In this document: one piece after another, positions 8,995-18,307 of the stretch
Layout: every line of letters begins with the position of its first letter
How positions within the stretch are numbered: position 1 is the stretch's first letter
DNA from: JBBRWO01 sp964388455
GTDB lineage: Bacteria > Actinomycetota > Coriobacteriia > Anaerosomatales > JAAXUF01
DNA: 64,000 bases
Assembly: GCA_964388455.1 (NCBI GenBank)
Contig: CAYMAN010000012.1
Location: 5,759 to 69,758, forward strand
Direction of reading: 5' to 3'
Notes under the pieces: generated by a model
Database searches by the model: none
What the model saw: only the letters and a program-made list of their open reading frames with translations
Told to the model about the DNA's origin: nothing
Translations under genes and position numbers: made by a program

Positions 8995-9969
8995 TCACCC
9001 TCGCAGAGAACGCTTGATTCGCCCGAGCATCGGTCGGACGGCGCCGTAAGCCGCGCCGACTCCCGCCAGGTTCGCGAGTGCTGCCACGCCCTGCCCGTCG
9101 AGTGCGGACCAGCGGAAGAGCCCGTCCGCCCGGGCCGCGCGGGTGAGCTCCCCAAGACCGAGGCGGTTTCCCGGCTCGACCGTGGAGCGTGCGTGCAGCA
9201 GGTAGTTCGTCGAGTGCCGCTCCACAAGCGCGCGATCCGCTGAGGAAAGCGGCGCCGGCAGCAGTCCTAAGTAGTAGCGCATCAGCGCCAGCGCGTGCTG
9301 CTCTCTGAAGATCGGGTTGTGGCTGTCCTGCGCATCGTGGTGGCGGTAGCGAACGAGTGGTTCTCGGATTGCAGCGACCGGACCGGCTGCGGCGATGTCA
9401 CACAGCAATACGCGATCGGCGATGATCTCGAACTCCTCGAGCCGGAAGTTGACACCCGCGCTGACCGAGCTGCGGTACATCACGGAGCCGAAGTTGAGGG
9501 GCACGTTCTCGAGCAGCCGACGAACAAGCGCGTCCCGAGTCTCGTAGACCTCGACTTCGCCAGCTGAGTCGCTCCAGCCCTGTGCATCGGCCGAGTCGCC
9601 CACGAACGGCGCGCTCTCGGTGGCGATCCATGCGAGCTCGGCTCGGGCGTCAAGCTCCGCGACCTGGCGCCCAAGCATCTGCGGATGCATCAGGTCGTCG
9701 TCGTGGAACACGATGTGGTAGTCGGACGCCGCTCCAAGCTCGCGCGCGAGATCGATGTTACGAACCGCGCCGATGTTCTCGGCGTTACGGACGTAGCGAA
9801 TGCCGAGCGACTCGAACCGCTCGACTACTGCCGAGGTGCCATCGGTGCTCGCGTTGTCCAGCACCACGAGCTCGAAGTCGCGATAGGTCTGCTCGGCGAT
9901 GGACCCGAGGCACTCGGCGAGGTACGCGGAGCGGTTGTAGGTGGGAACGACGACGGTCAGCTTCGACAT
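8995..9969 (-). CDS. GT2 glycosyltransferase
   Basis: A 324-residue GT-A glycosyltransferase: TVVVPTYNRSAYLAECL at the N-terminus, VVLDNASTDGT, and FHDDDLMHP as the likely DxD region. There is no membrane segment. ATG 9969 begins 1 base after the stop of the upstream GT10 gene; an alternative ATG at 9984 would overlap it. It forms a two-gene minus-strand unit with the GT10 enzyme and probably acts on the same glycan. Donor and acceptor cannot be read from the sequence. Confidence 0.85.
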   Translation of the reverse strand: MSKLTVVVPTYNRSAYLAECLGSIAEQTYRDFELVVLDNASTDGTSAVVERFESLGIRYVRNAENIGAVRNIDLARELGAASDYHIVFHDDDLMHPQMLGRQVAELDARAELAWIATESAPFVGDSADAQGWSDSAGEVEVYETRDALVRRLLENVPLNFGSVMYRSSVSAGVNFRLEEFEIIADRVLLCDIAAAGPVAAIREPLVRYRHHDAQDSHNPIFREQHALALMRYYLGLLPAPLSSADRALVERHSTNYLLHARSTVEPGNRLGLGELTRAARADGLFRWSALDGQGVAALANLAGVGAAYGAVRPMLGRIKRSLRG

Positions 9970-9970
9970 C

Positions 9971-11104
9971 TCAGTCCCGCCCATCGAGCGAGCCGAGAAG
10001 GAGGTCAGCGAGCACCTCTACGTGACGCGCTTGCGCGAACCGCTGAGCCGCATCGGACGCCAGGAACTCCCGGGCCGCCTTCAGGTGGCGCGACGCATCC
10101 GCTTCGGTCATGGCGCGCAGGTGCGCCTCGAGCTCCGTGTAGCTTCCAAACTCGCGGAAGTCGATGAACGCCTCCGGTGGCACGAAGTCAGCGATGTCCG
10201 GCGCTCCGAGGTACACGGGGATGGTCCCCGCCACAAGGCAGTCGAAGATCTTCTCGGTGATGTAGCCGGGAAACGCGGTGTTCTCGAAACACAAGGAGAA
10301 CCGATACCCACCTAGCACGCCCACTTTGTCGTGCGGCGGGATCTCGCCTCGGTAGCTTCGTCCGATTGCAGTCTGTGTAGCCCGGTCGGCGCCGGAGGTG
10401 GGCTGATCCCAGCCTCGGCCGTAGAGGTCAAACCCCTCGACGTCTCCGAAGTGCCGTATTGCCGAGAGGCGCTCGAGGTAGAGCTCGCTGCGCATCCAGG
10501 GGTTCCGGCGCTGCGCGTTGACCGCCTGAAGGTTGCGATACCACCGGCCGGCCGACGGCTTGGGGTGCCGGAGGTCGAATGCCGGCTTGGGCCACCCGAA
10601 CGCACGCTTGTTGCCGCTGACGATCGCGAGCAGCGAGCGCTCGGACCAGGGCGCGGGCTCGACGGGCGTGAGGTCGGGGTAGGGCCACGAGAAGTCGTGG
10701 AAGGTTGCGGTGCCGGTCGCCAGTGTGCGTGCGCCGGGGAACAGCATCAGGTGGTCGAACCACGATGAGGTCTCGGCGAGCCCGTCGTAGAAGCGCCAGG
10801 CGATGATCGGCGACTCGCCACTCAGGCAAACTGACCCGCGCAGTCCGTGATCGAACAGCAGCGCCCGAGTGAACCGCGTCACCTCGTTGCTGAGCACGAC
10901 CGCCGAGGGATGTCGTGCATCGGAGGCGAGGTACGCGTCCGCCGTGACCATACCCACGCCCGACTCGCCCAAGCGCTCCGACAATTCAACGATCGCGCTT
11001 GCCCCGGGGTACTGGCTCATCTGTGTCGCGTCAAAGGCGCGGTTCGCCATGAACGGCGGGTAGTCGATGTCGTAGATAACGAGCCTGTCGGAACGGTCCT
11101 GCAT
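9971..11104 (-). CDS. GT10 family fucosyltransferase
   Basis: A 377-residue protein with the alpha-1,3/4-fucosyltransferase signature: FSLCFEN (269-275), then GYITEKIFD (280-288), AGTIPVYLGAPDI, and FIDFREF. These residues bind GDP-fucose in GT10 enzymes. An in-locus GDP-fucose supply (gmd, fcl) supports the donor. ATG 11104 is chosen, with GGAGGTTGGAG upstream; a TTG at 11119 is possible but lies directly against the Shine-Dalgarno. It reads away from wzx across a 153-base divergent intergenic gap. Confidence 0.88.
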   Translation of the reverse strand: MQDRSDRLVIYDIDYPPFMANRAFDATQMSQYPGASAIVELSERLGESGVGMVTADAYLASDARHPSAVVLSNEVTRFTRALLFDHGLRGSVCLSGESPIIAWRFYDGLAETSSWFDHLMLFPGARTLATGTATFHDFSWPYPDLTPVEPAPWSERSLLAIVSGNKRAFGWPKPAFDLRHPKPSAGRWYRNLQAVNAQRRNPWMRSELYLERLSAIRHFGDVEGFDLYGRGWDQPTSGADRATQTAIGRSYRGEIPPHDKVGVLGGYRFSLCFENTAFPGYITEKIFDCLVAGTIPVYLGAPDIADFVPPEAFIDFREFGSYTELEAHLRAMTEADASRHLKAAREFLASDAAQRFAQARHVEVLADLLLGSLDGRD

Positions 11105-11257
11105 GCTGTCTGACTCCAACCTCCGAAAGCGCGTTCGCGTGGACCTCGATGATATAGTTGGCGAGCCGAAAGCGGTGTCGATGGAATGCCGTTTCGTGGC
11201 GCACCGCTCTCCTCAACAAGGAGTCTACTTGAACGTTTGTTCGCACGGGAGTGACAC

Positions 11258-12571
11258 GTGGGTATAGCTCGCAAGTCGATCCTAGGCTTCGGTGGTCAAG
11301 TCTACATGTTGGTTGTGGGGCTGATTTCCACCATCCTTGTTGCGAGGCTGCTGGGGCCGGAGGGCAAGGGCGTTCTTGCCGTAGTCGCTGCGATTCCATC
11401 ACTGGCGCTCGGCATTGCTTCATTTGGGGTTGGTCCCGCTCTCGCCTTCATGGCAGGGAGGAACAGGTACGCCGCCAACGAGTTGGTGACAGCCGCATTG
11501 GCTTGGTCGATTCTGCTTGGCGTCATGGTTGGAGCAGTTGTGTGGTTGACGCGCGACGTGCTCTTGGCATCAGTTCTAAAGGGGCTGACCCCGACGGATC
11601 TGGCGCTGGTCCTCGTTTCACTCCCCGCGTACTATTTGAACGCGTTTCTTGGCGCACTGTTCTCTGGTCACGGCCGGGCGGTCGCTGTGGCGGGGCTTTC
11701 CGCCCTCGGTGCGACGCTCAACTTGATCGCAGTCGTCATCGCGAGCTTGCTGTTTCCAGGCGACTCGACCGTTATGGTCTTCGCACTGAGCGCCACCGCG
11801 ATAGTGAGCGCGGTGTGTTCACTGGCGGTGTATCGCTCGGGATTCGTCTACTCCTTGAGCCGGTTAATCCAAATATCGCAGGAGACCATACCGTATGCCG
11901 CCAAGTCATACCTTGGCCAGGCATCGTCGATGTTCTTCCTGAGGGCGGACGTGTTCTTTTTGAACTACTTTGCGGGATCCGCGGCGGTTGGTGTCTACAG
12001 TGTCGCCACCAACCTTGCCGAGAAGCTCTGGCTCTTCAGCAACCCGGTCTCAACGGCCGTGTACAGTCAGATTACGGGCTCCGTACGTCACGATTCTGTT
12101 CGGCTTACCATGCTGACATCGCGAGCGTTGTTGATTCTGAACTGTGTGGCAGGAGTCGCACTACTCGTCCTCGCGATCATCTTCGTCCCCGTGATTTACG
12201 GAGCCCAGTTCGCCGGTGCCGTCTTCTACCTCGGGATACTGATACCCGGGGTCATCGTGTTCGCGGTATCACAGCCATATGGTCAGTTCTTCACTGGCCA
12301 GCTCGGTAGGCCGGGTGTGATTTCGGGCCTAGCCGCGGTGATGATGGCCATCAGCGCAGTGCTCTATGTGGCACTGATTCCGGTGATGGGTGCAACCGGG
12401 GCCGCGCTTGGTTCAACGATTTCATATAGCACATCCATGGTTGGATACTCATGGCTGATGCCGAGGGCTGCCGACGTGACCTTGCGTGCGATGCTCATGC
12501 CCACCCGTTCCGACTTCATGCTCTACCGTTCGATTGTTGCATCGGCCATGAGCCGTTTCAGGAGAGGCTAG
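11258..12571 (+). CDS. wzx: polysaccharide flippase (Wzx/MATE-like)
   Basis: A 437-residue integral membrane protein with about 12 hydrophobic segments and the N-terminal VARLLGPEGKGV loop common in Wzx/RfbX exporters. It would flip undecaprenyl-linked repeat units across the membrane. GTG 11258 has GGGAG 6 bases upstream. A longer overlapping reading frame (11251-12309) is Arg/Cys-rich with no membrane pattern and was discarded. GC in this gene is visibly lower than in the flanks, and hydrophobic codons are less GC-biased, which is typical of exchanged serotype-type genes. Polymerase/ligase and initiating transferase lie 32 kb away at 44.3-47.9 kb. Confidence 0.88.
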   Translation: MGIARKSILGFGGQVYMLVVGLISTILVARLLGPEGKGVLAVVAAIPSLALGIASFGVGPALAFMAGRNRYAANELVTAALAWSILLGVMVGAVVWLTRDVLLASVLKGLTPTDLALVLVSLPAYYLNAFLGALFSGHGRAVAVAGLSALGATLNLIAVVIASLLFPGDSTVMVFALSATAIVSAVCSLAVYRSGFVYSLSRLIQISQETIPYAAKSYLGQASSMFFLRADVFFLNYFAGSAAVGVYSVATNLAEKLWLFSNPVSTAVYSQITGSVRHDSVRLTMLTSRALLILNCVAGVALLVLAIIFVPVIYGAQFAGAVFYLGILIPGVIVFAVSQPYGQFFTGQLGRPGVISGLAAVMMAISAVLYVALIPVMGATGAALGSTISYSTSMVGYSWLMPRAADVTLRAMLMPTRSDFMLYRSIVASAMSRFRRG

Positions 12572-12575
12572 CCAA

Positions 12576-13571
12576 TTGGTGCAGAGAAGCGGGCGACCAG
12601 ATGAGGGCTCGGGCGATGACGTGAGCCGAGAGAATCTGTTCATCTACATTCCTACGTACAATCGTCCTGAGTCGCTTCGCAAACAACTAGCTGCCTTGGT
12701 TGCGCAGCGCCTGGATTGGCCTGGAGCGGTACGGATACTGGTTAGCGACAACGCGTCGTCTTCGTTGTCGGAGAGCGAGCTGAACGCGATAGCAGCAGAG
12801 TACTCAGTTGAGGTTCGCAGGAATGCGGGGAATATCGGGGGGAATGCGAACATCGCACTGGGGTTCGTGTTCGCCCGCGCAGATGAGTATCTGTGGATAC
12901 TGAGCGACAACGACACAGTTGCTCCTACCGCGCTACGCTATGTCGCCATGCATGGACTGCTCGCAGGGGCCGACGCGATCACGCTGAGTACGAAGATCGA
13001 CGCACCCTTCGACCTCGTTCATGAGTGGAAGGCGGCGTGGGATGGCGTTGGCGAGAACGGACTCATCTCCAACGTGATCTACAAGGCCTCGGTGTTCCTG
13101 CCGTACTCCTCAGGGGGATTCTTCTATCACAACACGAGTTTTCCTCACCTTGGTGTGTTCCTTTCCGCGCTGAAAGCGCACGGCTCATTGAGCCATAGGG
13201 TCTTGCCTAGCAGTGAACTCTTCGCACCCGCTGTTCCGCATGGCGAGCAGCCGGGTGACTACAGACTGTCCTACACCGGCATGCCGCAACTCTTGCCTCT
13301 GCTACCTCCGCAGCAGGCCCGGGCGTTCGCCGTGATGTGGCTGCGGGACCAAGGTCTCGAGTTCTTCCGGCAGCGTGAATCGTTCCCGAGCATCTACCTT
13401 GGAAGTGTTGCCTGCATCAAGCGGTACGGTGGGTTAAAAGCGCGCGTCATTCTGACGGCACTCGCGATGCGACACGCGCTGCTGGGCAGGTTCGACTCGT
13501 CGGCCAGATCGCTCGGTCGACGCTTCCTGCCCGACCGAGTCAAGCAGCGGATCAGAGAACGAAGAAGATAG
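12576..13571 (+). CDS. GT2 glycosyltransferase
   Basis: A GT-A-fold enzyme: FIYIPTYNRPESLRKQL, VSDNASS and WILSDNDTV form the nucleotide-sugar site. TTG 12576 is taken because GGAGAG lies 9 bases before it, giving 331 residues. GTG 12621, which begins just before the first beta strand, is an equally possible start. It follows wzx by 4 bases and shares its lower GC. It converges with the FkbM gene, with only 5 bases between the stops. No membrane segment is seen and the donor is unknown. Confidence 0.82.
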   Translation: MVQRSGRPDEGSGDDVSRENLFIYIPTYNRPESLRKQLAALVAQRLDWPGAVRILVSDNASSSLSESELNAIAAEYSVEVRRNAGNIGGNANIALGFVFARADEYLWILSDNDTVAPTALRYVAMHGLLAGADAITLSTKIDAPFDLVHEWKAAWDGVGENGLISNVIYKASVFLPYSSGGFFYHNTSFPHLGVFLSALKAHGSLSHRVLPSSELFAPAVPHGEQPGDYRLSYTGMPQLLPLLPPQQARAFAVMWLRDQGLEFFRQRESFPSIYLGSVACIKRYGGLKARVILTALAMRHALLGRFDSSARSLGRRFLPDRVKQRIRERRR

Positions 13572-13576
13572 AACGC

Positions 13577-14314
13577 TTAGAACTTCCGGAACACGCAATC
13601 CACCTGGCTGAGTCGCCATGGCGTCCCCAGCGGAGCCTGCTCGACGTCGAACATGTAGCTCGGCGCGAAGCCCAACTCGTGCATCGTCTGGAAGAGCTGG
13701 ATGTGGTTGCCCTCGGCGCGCTCGTGCCTCACGAACGACATCTCCATGATCACAGTGTCCACCATGGTCGAGAACGTCTCGCGCCCGCCGAGCAGGACCT
13801 CGTTCTCCACACCTTCGACGTCGATCTTCACCAGGTCGATGTGCGTGATTCCGGCTTCGCGCACGAAGTCGTCCAAGCGGACGAGCTCGATCGATTCGGT
13901 TGCCTCGGACGCGATATGCGGGTTAGCCTCGTGATATGCCTCGCCGATGCCCATCAGCGAATTTGCGCCGTGGTGTGATGCCAAGTGCAGGTCCGCCTGG
14001 GTCTCCTTGTCGAAGAACCCGATCTGGTGTGCGCGGAAGCGGTCCGAGAATCCCGCGTCGTCGATGCGCGCGTTCATCTCGGAGAACATCTCGGTGGCGG
14101 GCTCGAATCCGTGCACGGTGGCCTCGGGGAACCAGCGGAGGAAGACCAGTGACAGGTTGCCCACGTTGGCGCCGATGTCGAAGACCGTCTTGATGCTTGG
14201 ATCCACCGACAGCAATGCGCTGTAGAGCCCGGCGTCATTGCGGTGCCTGAACTCGCGCACCTGCCGCTTGAGGTCGTTGGGCAGGGAGTCTTTGAGCCTC
14301 TGGGCCAAACTCAT
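13577..14314 (-). CDS. FkbM family methyltransferase
   Basis: A 245-residue SAM-dependent methyltransferase: VFDIGANVGNLSL is the SAM-binding loop, HGFEPA the acidic strand 2 end, and HIDLVKIDVEGVENEVLLGG the FkbM-specific segment. FkbM enzymes O-methylate sugars or polyketides, and in a polysaccharide locus a sugar hydroxyl is the likely target. It is the last gene of the minus-strand block 13577-19362, separated from the GT2 by a 57-base gap. The Shine-Dalgarno is weak. Confidence 0.88.
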   Translation of the reverse strand: MSLAQRLKDSLPNDLKRQVREFRHRNDAGLYSALLSVDPSIKTVFDIGANVGNLSLVFLRWFPEATVHGFEPATEMFSEMNARIDDAGFSDRFRAHQIGFFDKETQADLHLASHHGANSLMGIGEAYHEANPHIASEATESIELVRLDDFVREAGITHIDLVKIDVEGVENEVLLGGRETFSTMVDTVIMEMSFVRHERAEGNHIQLFQTMHELGFAPSYMFDVEQAPLGTPWRLSQVDCVFRKF

Positions 14315-14371
14315 GGTCGCTCGCTTTCGAAGACGTGATTGTGCGAAGCAAAGGATACCGCCACCGGTCGA

Positions 14372-15223
14372 CTACGCGTGTCGACCTTTGAGCCGGTTGA
14401 TGACCCGAGTAGTTCTCGCAGGCCCCAGCACCGAGCCCAGCACCTTGCGGATCCGGATGTTGGTCTTGATGCGTCGCACGGCCTTCTCGGCGGCGGCGTA
14501 GTCGGAGGGGGAGAGGAGCCCGGTCGCCATGACATCCTGTATCGACTGCGCTTCGGTCTGCCGTACACGCACGGCGTTCGACGACTTTTGCAGTGCGCTG
14601 CGGCGGTGGACCGCGAGCGGCATGTCGAGGAAGCGGTGCTGGTATCCCTTGGCGAGCGCCATCAGGAAGAACAGGTAGTCCTCGGCGTAGATGTCCTCGC
14701 GGAATCCGCCGACCTTCTCGAAGACCTCGGTGCGGTAGACGGCCCCCATGTTGAAGAAGCAGGCGCCGAACAGGTCCGCAAGCGAGCATGTGGATGGGTC
14801 GGCCCAGGCGTTCTGCAGGCCCGCGGTCACGCGTGTGCCGTCGTCGTAGTCGTAGTAGCCGTCCGAGGAGAAGATCGCGGCTTCGGGGTGTGAGGCGATG
14901 AACGCGTCGAAGCGCGCAAGATGCTCTGGCAGCAGCAGGTCGTCGGCGGAAATCATCACGATCAAGTCGGCTCGCGCGTTACGGACTGCGGTGTTGTAGG
15001 CGCCGCCCGATCCGCGGTTCTCCTGCGTGATCACGCGGATGCGCGGGTCGGCCGCTGCGTAACTCTCGGCGAGGGCGCGCGTGCCGTCGGTCGAGCCGTC
15101 GTCGCAGATGACGACTTCCCAGTCCGTGAACGTCTGCGCCTGGATCGAGTCGAGGGTCTCGTCGAGCGTCACCTCGGCGTTGTAGGCCGGTATCGTCACC
15201 GAAAAGCGCGGAGCATCAGCCAT
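14372..15223 (-). CDS. GT2 glycosyltransferase
   Basis: A 283-residue soluble GT-A enzyme with FSVTIPAYNAEVTLDETL, ICDDGSTDGT, and ISADDLLLPEHL as the metal-binding region. YAEDYLFFLMALAKGY is the usual C-terminal ED catalytic-base region. It overlaps the end of the upstream GT4 gene by 8 bases, so translation is coupled. It probably adds one residue of the repeat unit; donor sugar not determinable. Confidence 0.87.
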   Translation of the reverse strand: MADAPRFSVTIPAYNAEVTLDETLDSIQAQTFTDWEVVICDDGSTDGTRALAESYAAADPRIRVITQENRGSGGAYNTAVRNARADLIVMISADDLLLPEHLARFDAFIASHPEAAIFSSDGYYDYDDGTRVTAGLQNAWADPSTCSLADLFGACFFNMGAVYRTEVFEKVGGFREDIYAEDYLFFLMALAKGYQHRFLDMPLAVHRRSALQKSSNAVRVRQTEAQSIQDVMATGLLSPSDYAAAEKAVRRIKTNIRIRKVLGSVLGPARTTRVINRLKGRHA

Positions 15224-16355
15224 CGAGAACCTCCGAGTAGACGTCGAGTATCCGGGCCGCTACGACCTCGGGAGCGAACCTGGCCTGTGCGTAAGCGTGG
15301 AGCACCTCGGGATCGAACTCCGAGAAGTGACCGAGCATTCGGTCGAGACCGTCGGCCATCGCGTGCACATCATCGCTCGCGATCAGCATACCGTTCTCGG
15401 CCGACACGAACTCCTCGGGACCACCGCAACGCGTCGAGAGTACCGGGCGTCCGCACATGAGCGATTCTGCGGCCGAGACCGAGAAGGTCTCGTGCGTGCT
15501 GCTGACCACAGAGAATGATGAGGCCGCCAGCATCGCGTGAACCTCGTCGACGGTCTTGCGGCCAGTGAACTCGACGAAGTCGCCGAGGTCTCGCGCTGCC
15601 ACCTCGGCTTCGAGCGCGGCACGGCACTCGCCGTCGCCCACGAGCCTGAGGAGAAAGTCCTGGCGGCGCGCACGCAGCAGGTCCACGGCCGCGAGCAGCA
15701 TGCCGAGGTTCTTGGCGGGACTCATGATCGAGACGTGCGCAATCGCGTGGGGAGGCGAGAGGGGGAGCGGAGTCGCGGGGGAGACCGGCACCACGTTGGG
15801 GATAACGACCGGGTCGACCGCCAACCCGAGTTCGACCAGCCGGTCACCCAGAAAGCGGCTCACGGCGACGGTGCGTACAGCGGCCACCGCGAGCGGCCTC
15901 AGCAGCAGCGACAACGTGCCGGGGGTCGAGACGAGCCTGCGCCTGCTGGCCGCCAGGTACTCCTCGGAGTGCTCGGTGACGATGTAGGGGATCCGCTCGC
16001 GGCGCTTGATGTCGCGCGCGACGAGCGCAGCGGGGAACAGCGCCTGCACGTGTACGATCTCCGGGCGCCCCCACTCGGCGCACAAGGCTTTGAATCCGGT
16101 GCGACCGGCCGCGCGGTAGCCAACGAACCGCCGGAACGCACCGGTCGCGTCGATGCCCATGCGCACGACGGTCACGCCATCCTCGACGGTGACGGTCGGT
16201 CCGAACGCCGAGGAGCCGCCGGCGACGTGCAGCACAGCGACGTCTGCCACGGCGGCAAGCGCGCGCACCTGCTGGAGGATGAAGATGCCGGCAGTGGGGT
16301 CCGCATCACTCGGATACCAGCTCGGGATCACGAGCACGCGACGTCGAGCGCTCAT
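15216..16355 (-). CDS. GT4 glycosyltransferase
   Basis: A 379-residue GT-B enzyme. The N-terminal domain begins VLVIPSWYPSDADPTAGIF, with a typical linker TEHSEEYLAASRR. The C-terminal domain carries LRLVGDGECRAALE, FTGRKTVDEVHAML and SSTHETFSVSAAESLMCGRPV, which is the EX7E-type nucleotide-sugar site. It lies 3 bases downstream of the RmlD-like reductase and overlaps the GT2 gene. It is a candidate for transferring the aminodeoxysugar made by the three genes upstream; this is inference. Confidence 0.87.
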   Translation of the reverse strand: MSARRRVLVIPSWYPSDADPTAGIFILQQVRALAAVADVAVLHVAGGSSAFGPTVTVEDGVTVVRMGIDATGAFRRFVGYRAAGRTGFKALCAEWGRPEIVHVQALFPAALVARDIKRRERIPYIVTEHSEEYLAASRRRLVSTPGTLSLLLRPLAVAAVRTVAVSRFLGDRLVELGLAVDPVVIPNVVPVSPATPLPLSPPHAIAHVSIMSPAKNLGMLLAAVDLLRARRQDFLLRLVGDGECRAALEAEVAARDLGDFVEFTGRKTVDEVHAMLAASSFSVVSSTHETFSVSAAESLMCGRPVLSTRCGGPEEFVSAENGMLIASDDVHAMADGLDRMLGHFSEFDPEVLHAYAQARFAPEVVAARILDVYSEVLDG

Positions 16356-16358
16356 GGC

Positions 16359-17234
16359 CTACTCAGCGTCCGAGTACTCGGCGGCGAGCTCGGTGAGCAT
16401 CGCTTCCCAGGTCGGGGGAGTCCAGCCGGTGCGTTCCCGGAACCGCGAGCCATCCAGCGACCGGTCGATGACCAGGTCCTCCGAGGGCGTCAGGTCGACA
16501 TCCCAGCCGAGGAGTTCGGCCAGTCGTGACAGCAGCGTGTACTTGTCGATCGGTTCCGCCGAGACATGCCACATGCCCGACAGCGTCTCATCGGGAACCA
16601 CGACATCGCGAATCATCTCGGTGAGCGCACGCGTGGTCAGTCCGCTGAATATCGCCTTGGTGAACCCCTTCAGCGGCTCGTTCCGATGTGCCGCGAACCA
16701 GCCGACAAGGCCCGTCGGATCGCCGATCTGCCAGCCGATGATGGAGGTTCGCAGGGTGATGACGTTGTCGAGGTCGGTGACTTCGCCAAGTAGCTTCGAT
16801 CGGCCGTAGAGGTCCCACGCATCCGGCGCATCGTCCTGGCTGTAGCCGCCGGTTGTGCCGGAGAACACGCAGTCGGTGCCAAAGTGCACCATTCGAGCGC
16901 CTGATCGTTCGCAGGCGTCTGCCAGCACGTGCGGCCAGAGGCTGTTGATGGTGATGGAGGGGACGGCGGCTTTGGCGGCCGCCAGTTGCTTCACGATTCC
17001 GACTGCGTTGATGACGAGGTCGGGTCGGACGCGCTCGATCAACGCATCCGCCGCGTCGAAGTCGCTCGCGTCCAGCCCGCCCAGGATTCGCTCGGCGGGA
17101 ATCCCGAGGTCGGGGAGGATGGCAGGATTGCGACAGCTGCCCCACACCTCGAAATCGGGCGCGAGGGTGCGGATTACCTGATGGCCCAGCATGCCACTGG
17201 CGCCGACGACAAGGACACGTGGCGTGGTGCTCAC
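16359..17234 (-). CDS. RmlD-like SDR reductase, WbvR-type (UDP-L-QuiNAc or UDP-L-FucNAc pathway)
   Basis: A 291-residue SDR related to dTDP-4-dehydrorhamnose reductase: VGASGMLGHQV, VINAVGIVKQ, TDCVFSGTTGGY and the catalytic Y-x3-K in LYGRSK. GTG 17234 overlaps the 2-epimerase stop (GTGA); a longer frame upstream encodes Arg-rich nonsense. It has no C-terminal cupin, unlike WbjC/CapF reductases of UDP-L-FucNAc synthesis. A cupin-less RmlD homologue beside WbjB- and WbjD-like genes matches WbvB/WbvR/WbvD of Vibrio cholerae O37, which make UDP-L-QuiNAc. That product is inferred from architecture. Confidence 0.78.
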   Translation of the reverse strand: MSTTPRVLVVGASGMLGHQVIRTLAPDFEVWGSCRNPAILPDLGIPAERILGGLDASDFDAADALIERVRPDLVINAVGIVKQLAAAKAAVPSITINSLWPHVLADACERSGARMVHFGTDCVFSGTTGGYSQDDAPDAWDLYGRSKLLGEVTDLDNVITLRTSIIGWQIGDPTGLVGWFAAHRNEPLKGFTKAIFSGLTTRALTEMIRDVVVPDETLSGMWHVSAEPIDKYTLLSRLAELLGWDVDLTPSEDLVIDRSLDGSRFRERTGWTPPTWEAMLTELAAEYSDAE

Positions 17235-18307
17235 GCGATGCCCAGCACGATACGCGCGACCACATCCGAGACGTTCTCGGCGAGGTACTCGGCGGGCGGC
17301 GTCCACTTCCCGGCGGAGCGGACCGCCAGATCGACGGCGGGGAGGATGCGATCGGGTTCGACACCGGCGAGCAGGTTGCTGCCGCACTCGATGGTCTCCG
17401 GTCGCTCGGTCACGTCGCGCATGGTGACCGTCGGCACGCCAAAGATGCAGCACTCCTCCTGCACGGTCCCGGAGTCGCTGAGCACGCAGTACGCCTCCTT
17501 CTCGAGGCGGACGAAGTCGAAGAGGCCCATCGGCGGCACAAAGGTGACCTTGCCCGCGTCGATGCCAAACTCCTTGAGCTTGTCGGCAGTGCGCGGGTGC
17601 AGCGAGGCGACCATCGGCATGTCGTACTTGGCGATGACGTCGTTGAGCGCCTTGATGAGAGACGCGAGTCGAGCGGGGTTGTCAGTCGTCTCGGCGCGAT
17701 GCGCGGTCACGAGGAAGTAGCCGCCAGGGGTCACGTTGAACCGAGTGAACGGGTCCGCGGCTTCGATCTGCGGTGCGTAGAAGTCGAGCACCTCTTTGAT
17801 CGGGTTGCCGGTGACGAAGATGCGCTGGCGTTCGATGCCCTCGCGCACGAGGTTCTCGGCGCTGCGGTAGGTGTAGGGCATGAGCACGGTGCTCGCGTGG
17901 TCGATGACGCGGCGGTTGACCTCTTCCGGCACGCGGTCGTCAAAGCAGCGGTTACCGGCCTCCATGTGACACACGCGAATGCCCATGCGCTTGGCGACGA
18001 ACGCTGAGAGACCGGTGTTCGTGTCGCCCAGGATCACGACGGAGTCGGGCTTCTCGGCGAGGAAGAGCGCTTCGCACTTGGTGAGAATCTGGCCGATCTG
18101 GTCGGCGAAGCCGGCTCCACGAACGTCCATGAACAAGTCCGGCTCGCGGACGCCCAGCTCGCGGAAGAACATCGCGCTCAGGCGGTCGTCGTAGTTCTGG
18201 CCGGTGTGAACCAGCATGTGGTCGCAGGATGCGTCGAGCGCGTCGATGACGCGAGCCAGCCGGATGATCTCCGGACGCGTGCCGAGCAATGTGATGACTT
18301 TGGTCAC
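17231..18307 (-). CDS. UDP-HexNAc C2 epimerase (WbjD/CapG/WbvD-like)
   Basis: A 358-residue GT-B-fold epimerase of the WecB superfamily: LLGTRPEIIR, HTGQNYDD, ILGDTNTGLSAF, HMEAGNRCFDDRVPEEVNRR, and SDSGTVQEECCIFGVPTVTMRD. The AGNRC and VQEECC variants, and its position after a WbjB-like dehydratase, set it apart from the wecB copy at 133-1215. In this family it inverts C2 of UDP-L-RhaNAc or its C4 epimer to give UDP-L-QuiNAc or UDP-L-FucNAc. GTG start at 18307 shares one base with the upstream stop. Normal length. Confidence 0.88.
   Translation of the reverse strand: MTKVITLLGTRPEIIRLARVIDALDASCDHMLVHTGQNYDDRLSAMFFRELGVREPDLFMDVRGAGFADQIGQILTKCEALFLAEKPDSVVILGDTNTGLSAFVAKRMGIRVCHMEAGNRCFDDRVPEEVNRRVIDHASTVLMPYTYRSAENLVREGIERQRIFVTGNPIKEVLDFYAPQIEAADPFTRFNVTPGGYFLVTAHRAETTDNPARLASLIKALNDVIAKYDMPMVASLHPRTADKLKEFGIDAGKVTFVPPMGLFDFVRLEKEAYCVLSDSGTVQEECCIFGVPTVTMRDVTERPETIECGSNLLAGVEPDRILPAVDLAVRSAGKWTPPAEYLAENVSDVVARIVLGIA

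Noticed and set aside
11251..12309. 352-codon plus-strand frame overlapping wzx
   Set aside because: Its product is Arg/Cys-rich without membrane segments, whereas the other frame has a complete flippase pattern with a good ribosome site.
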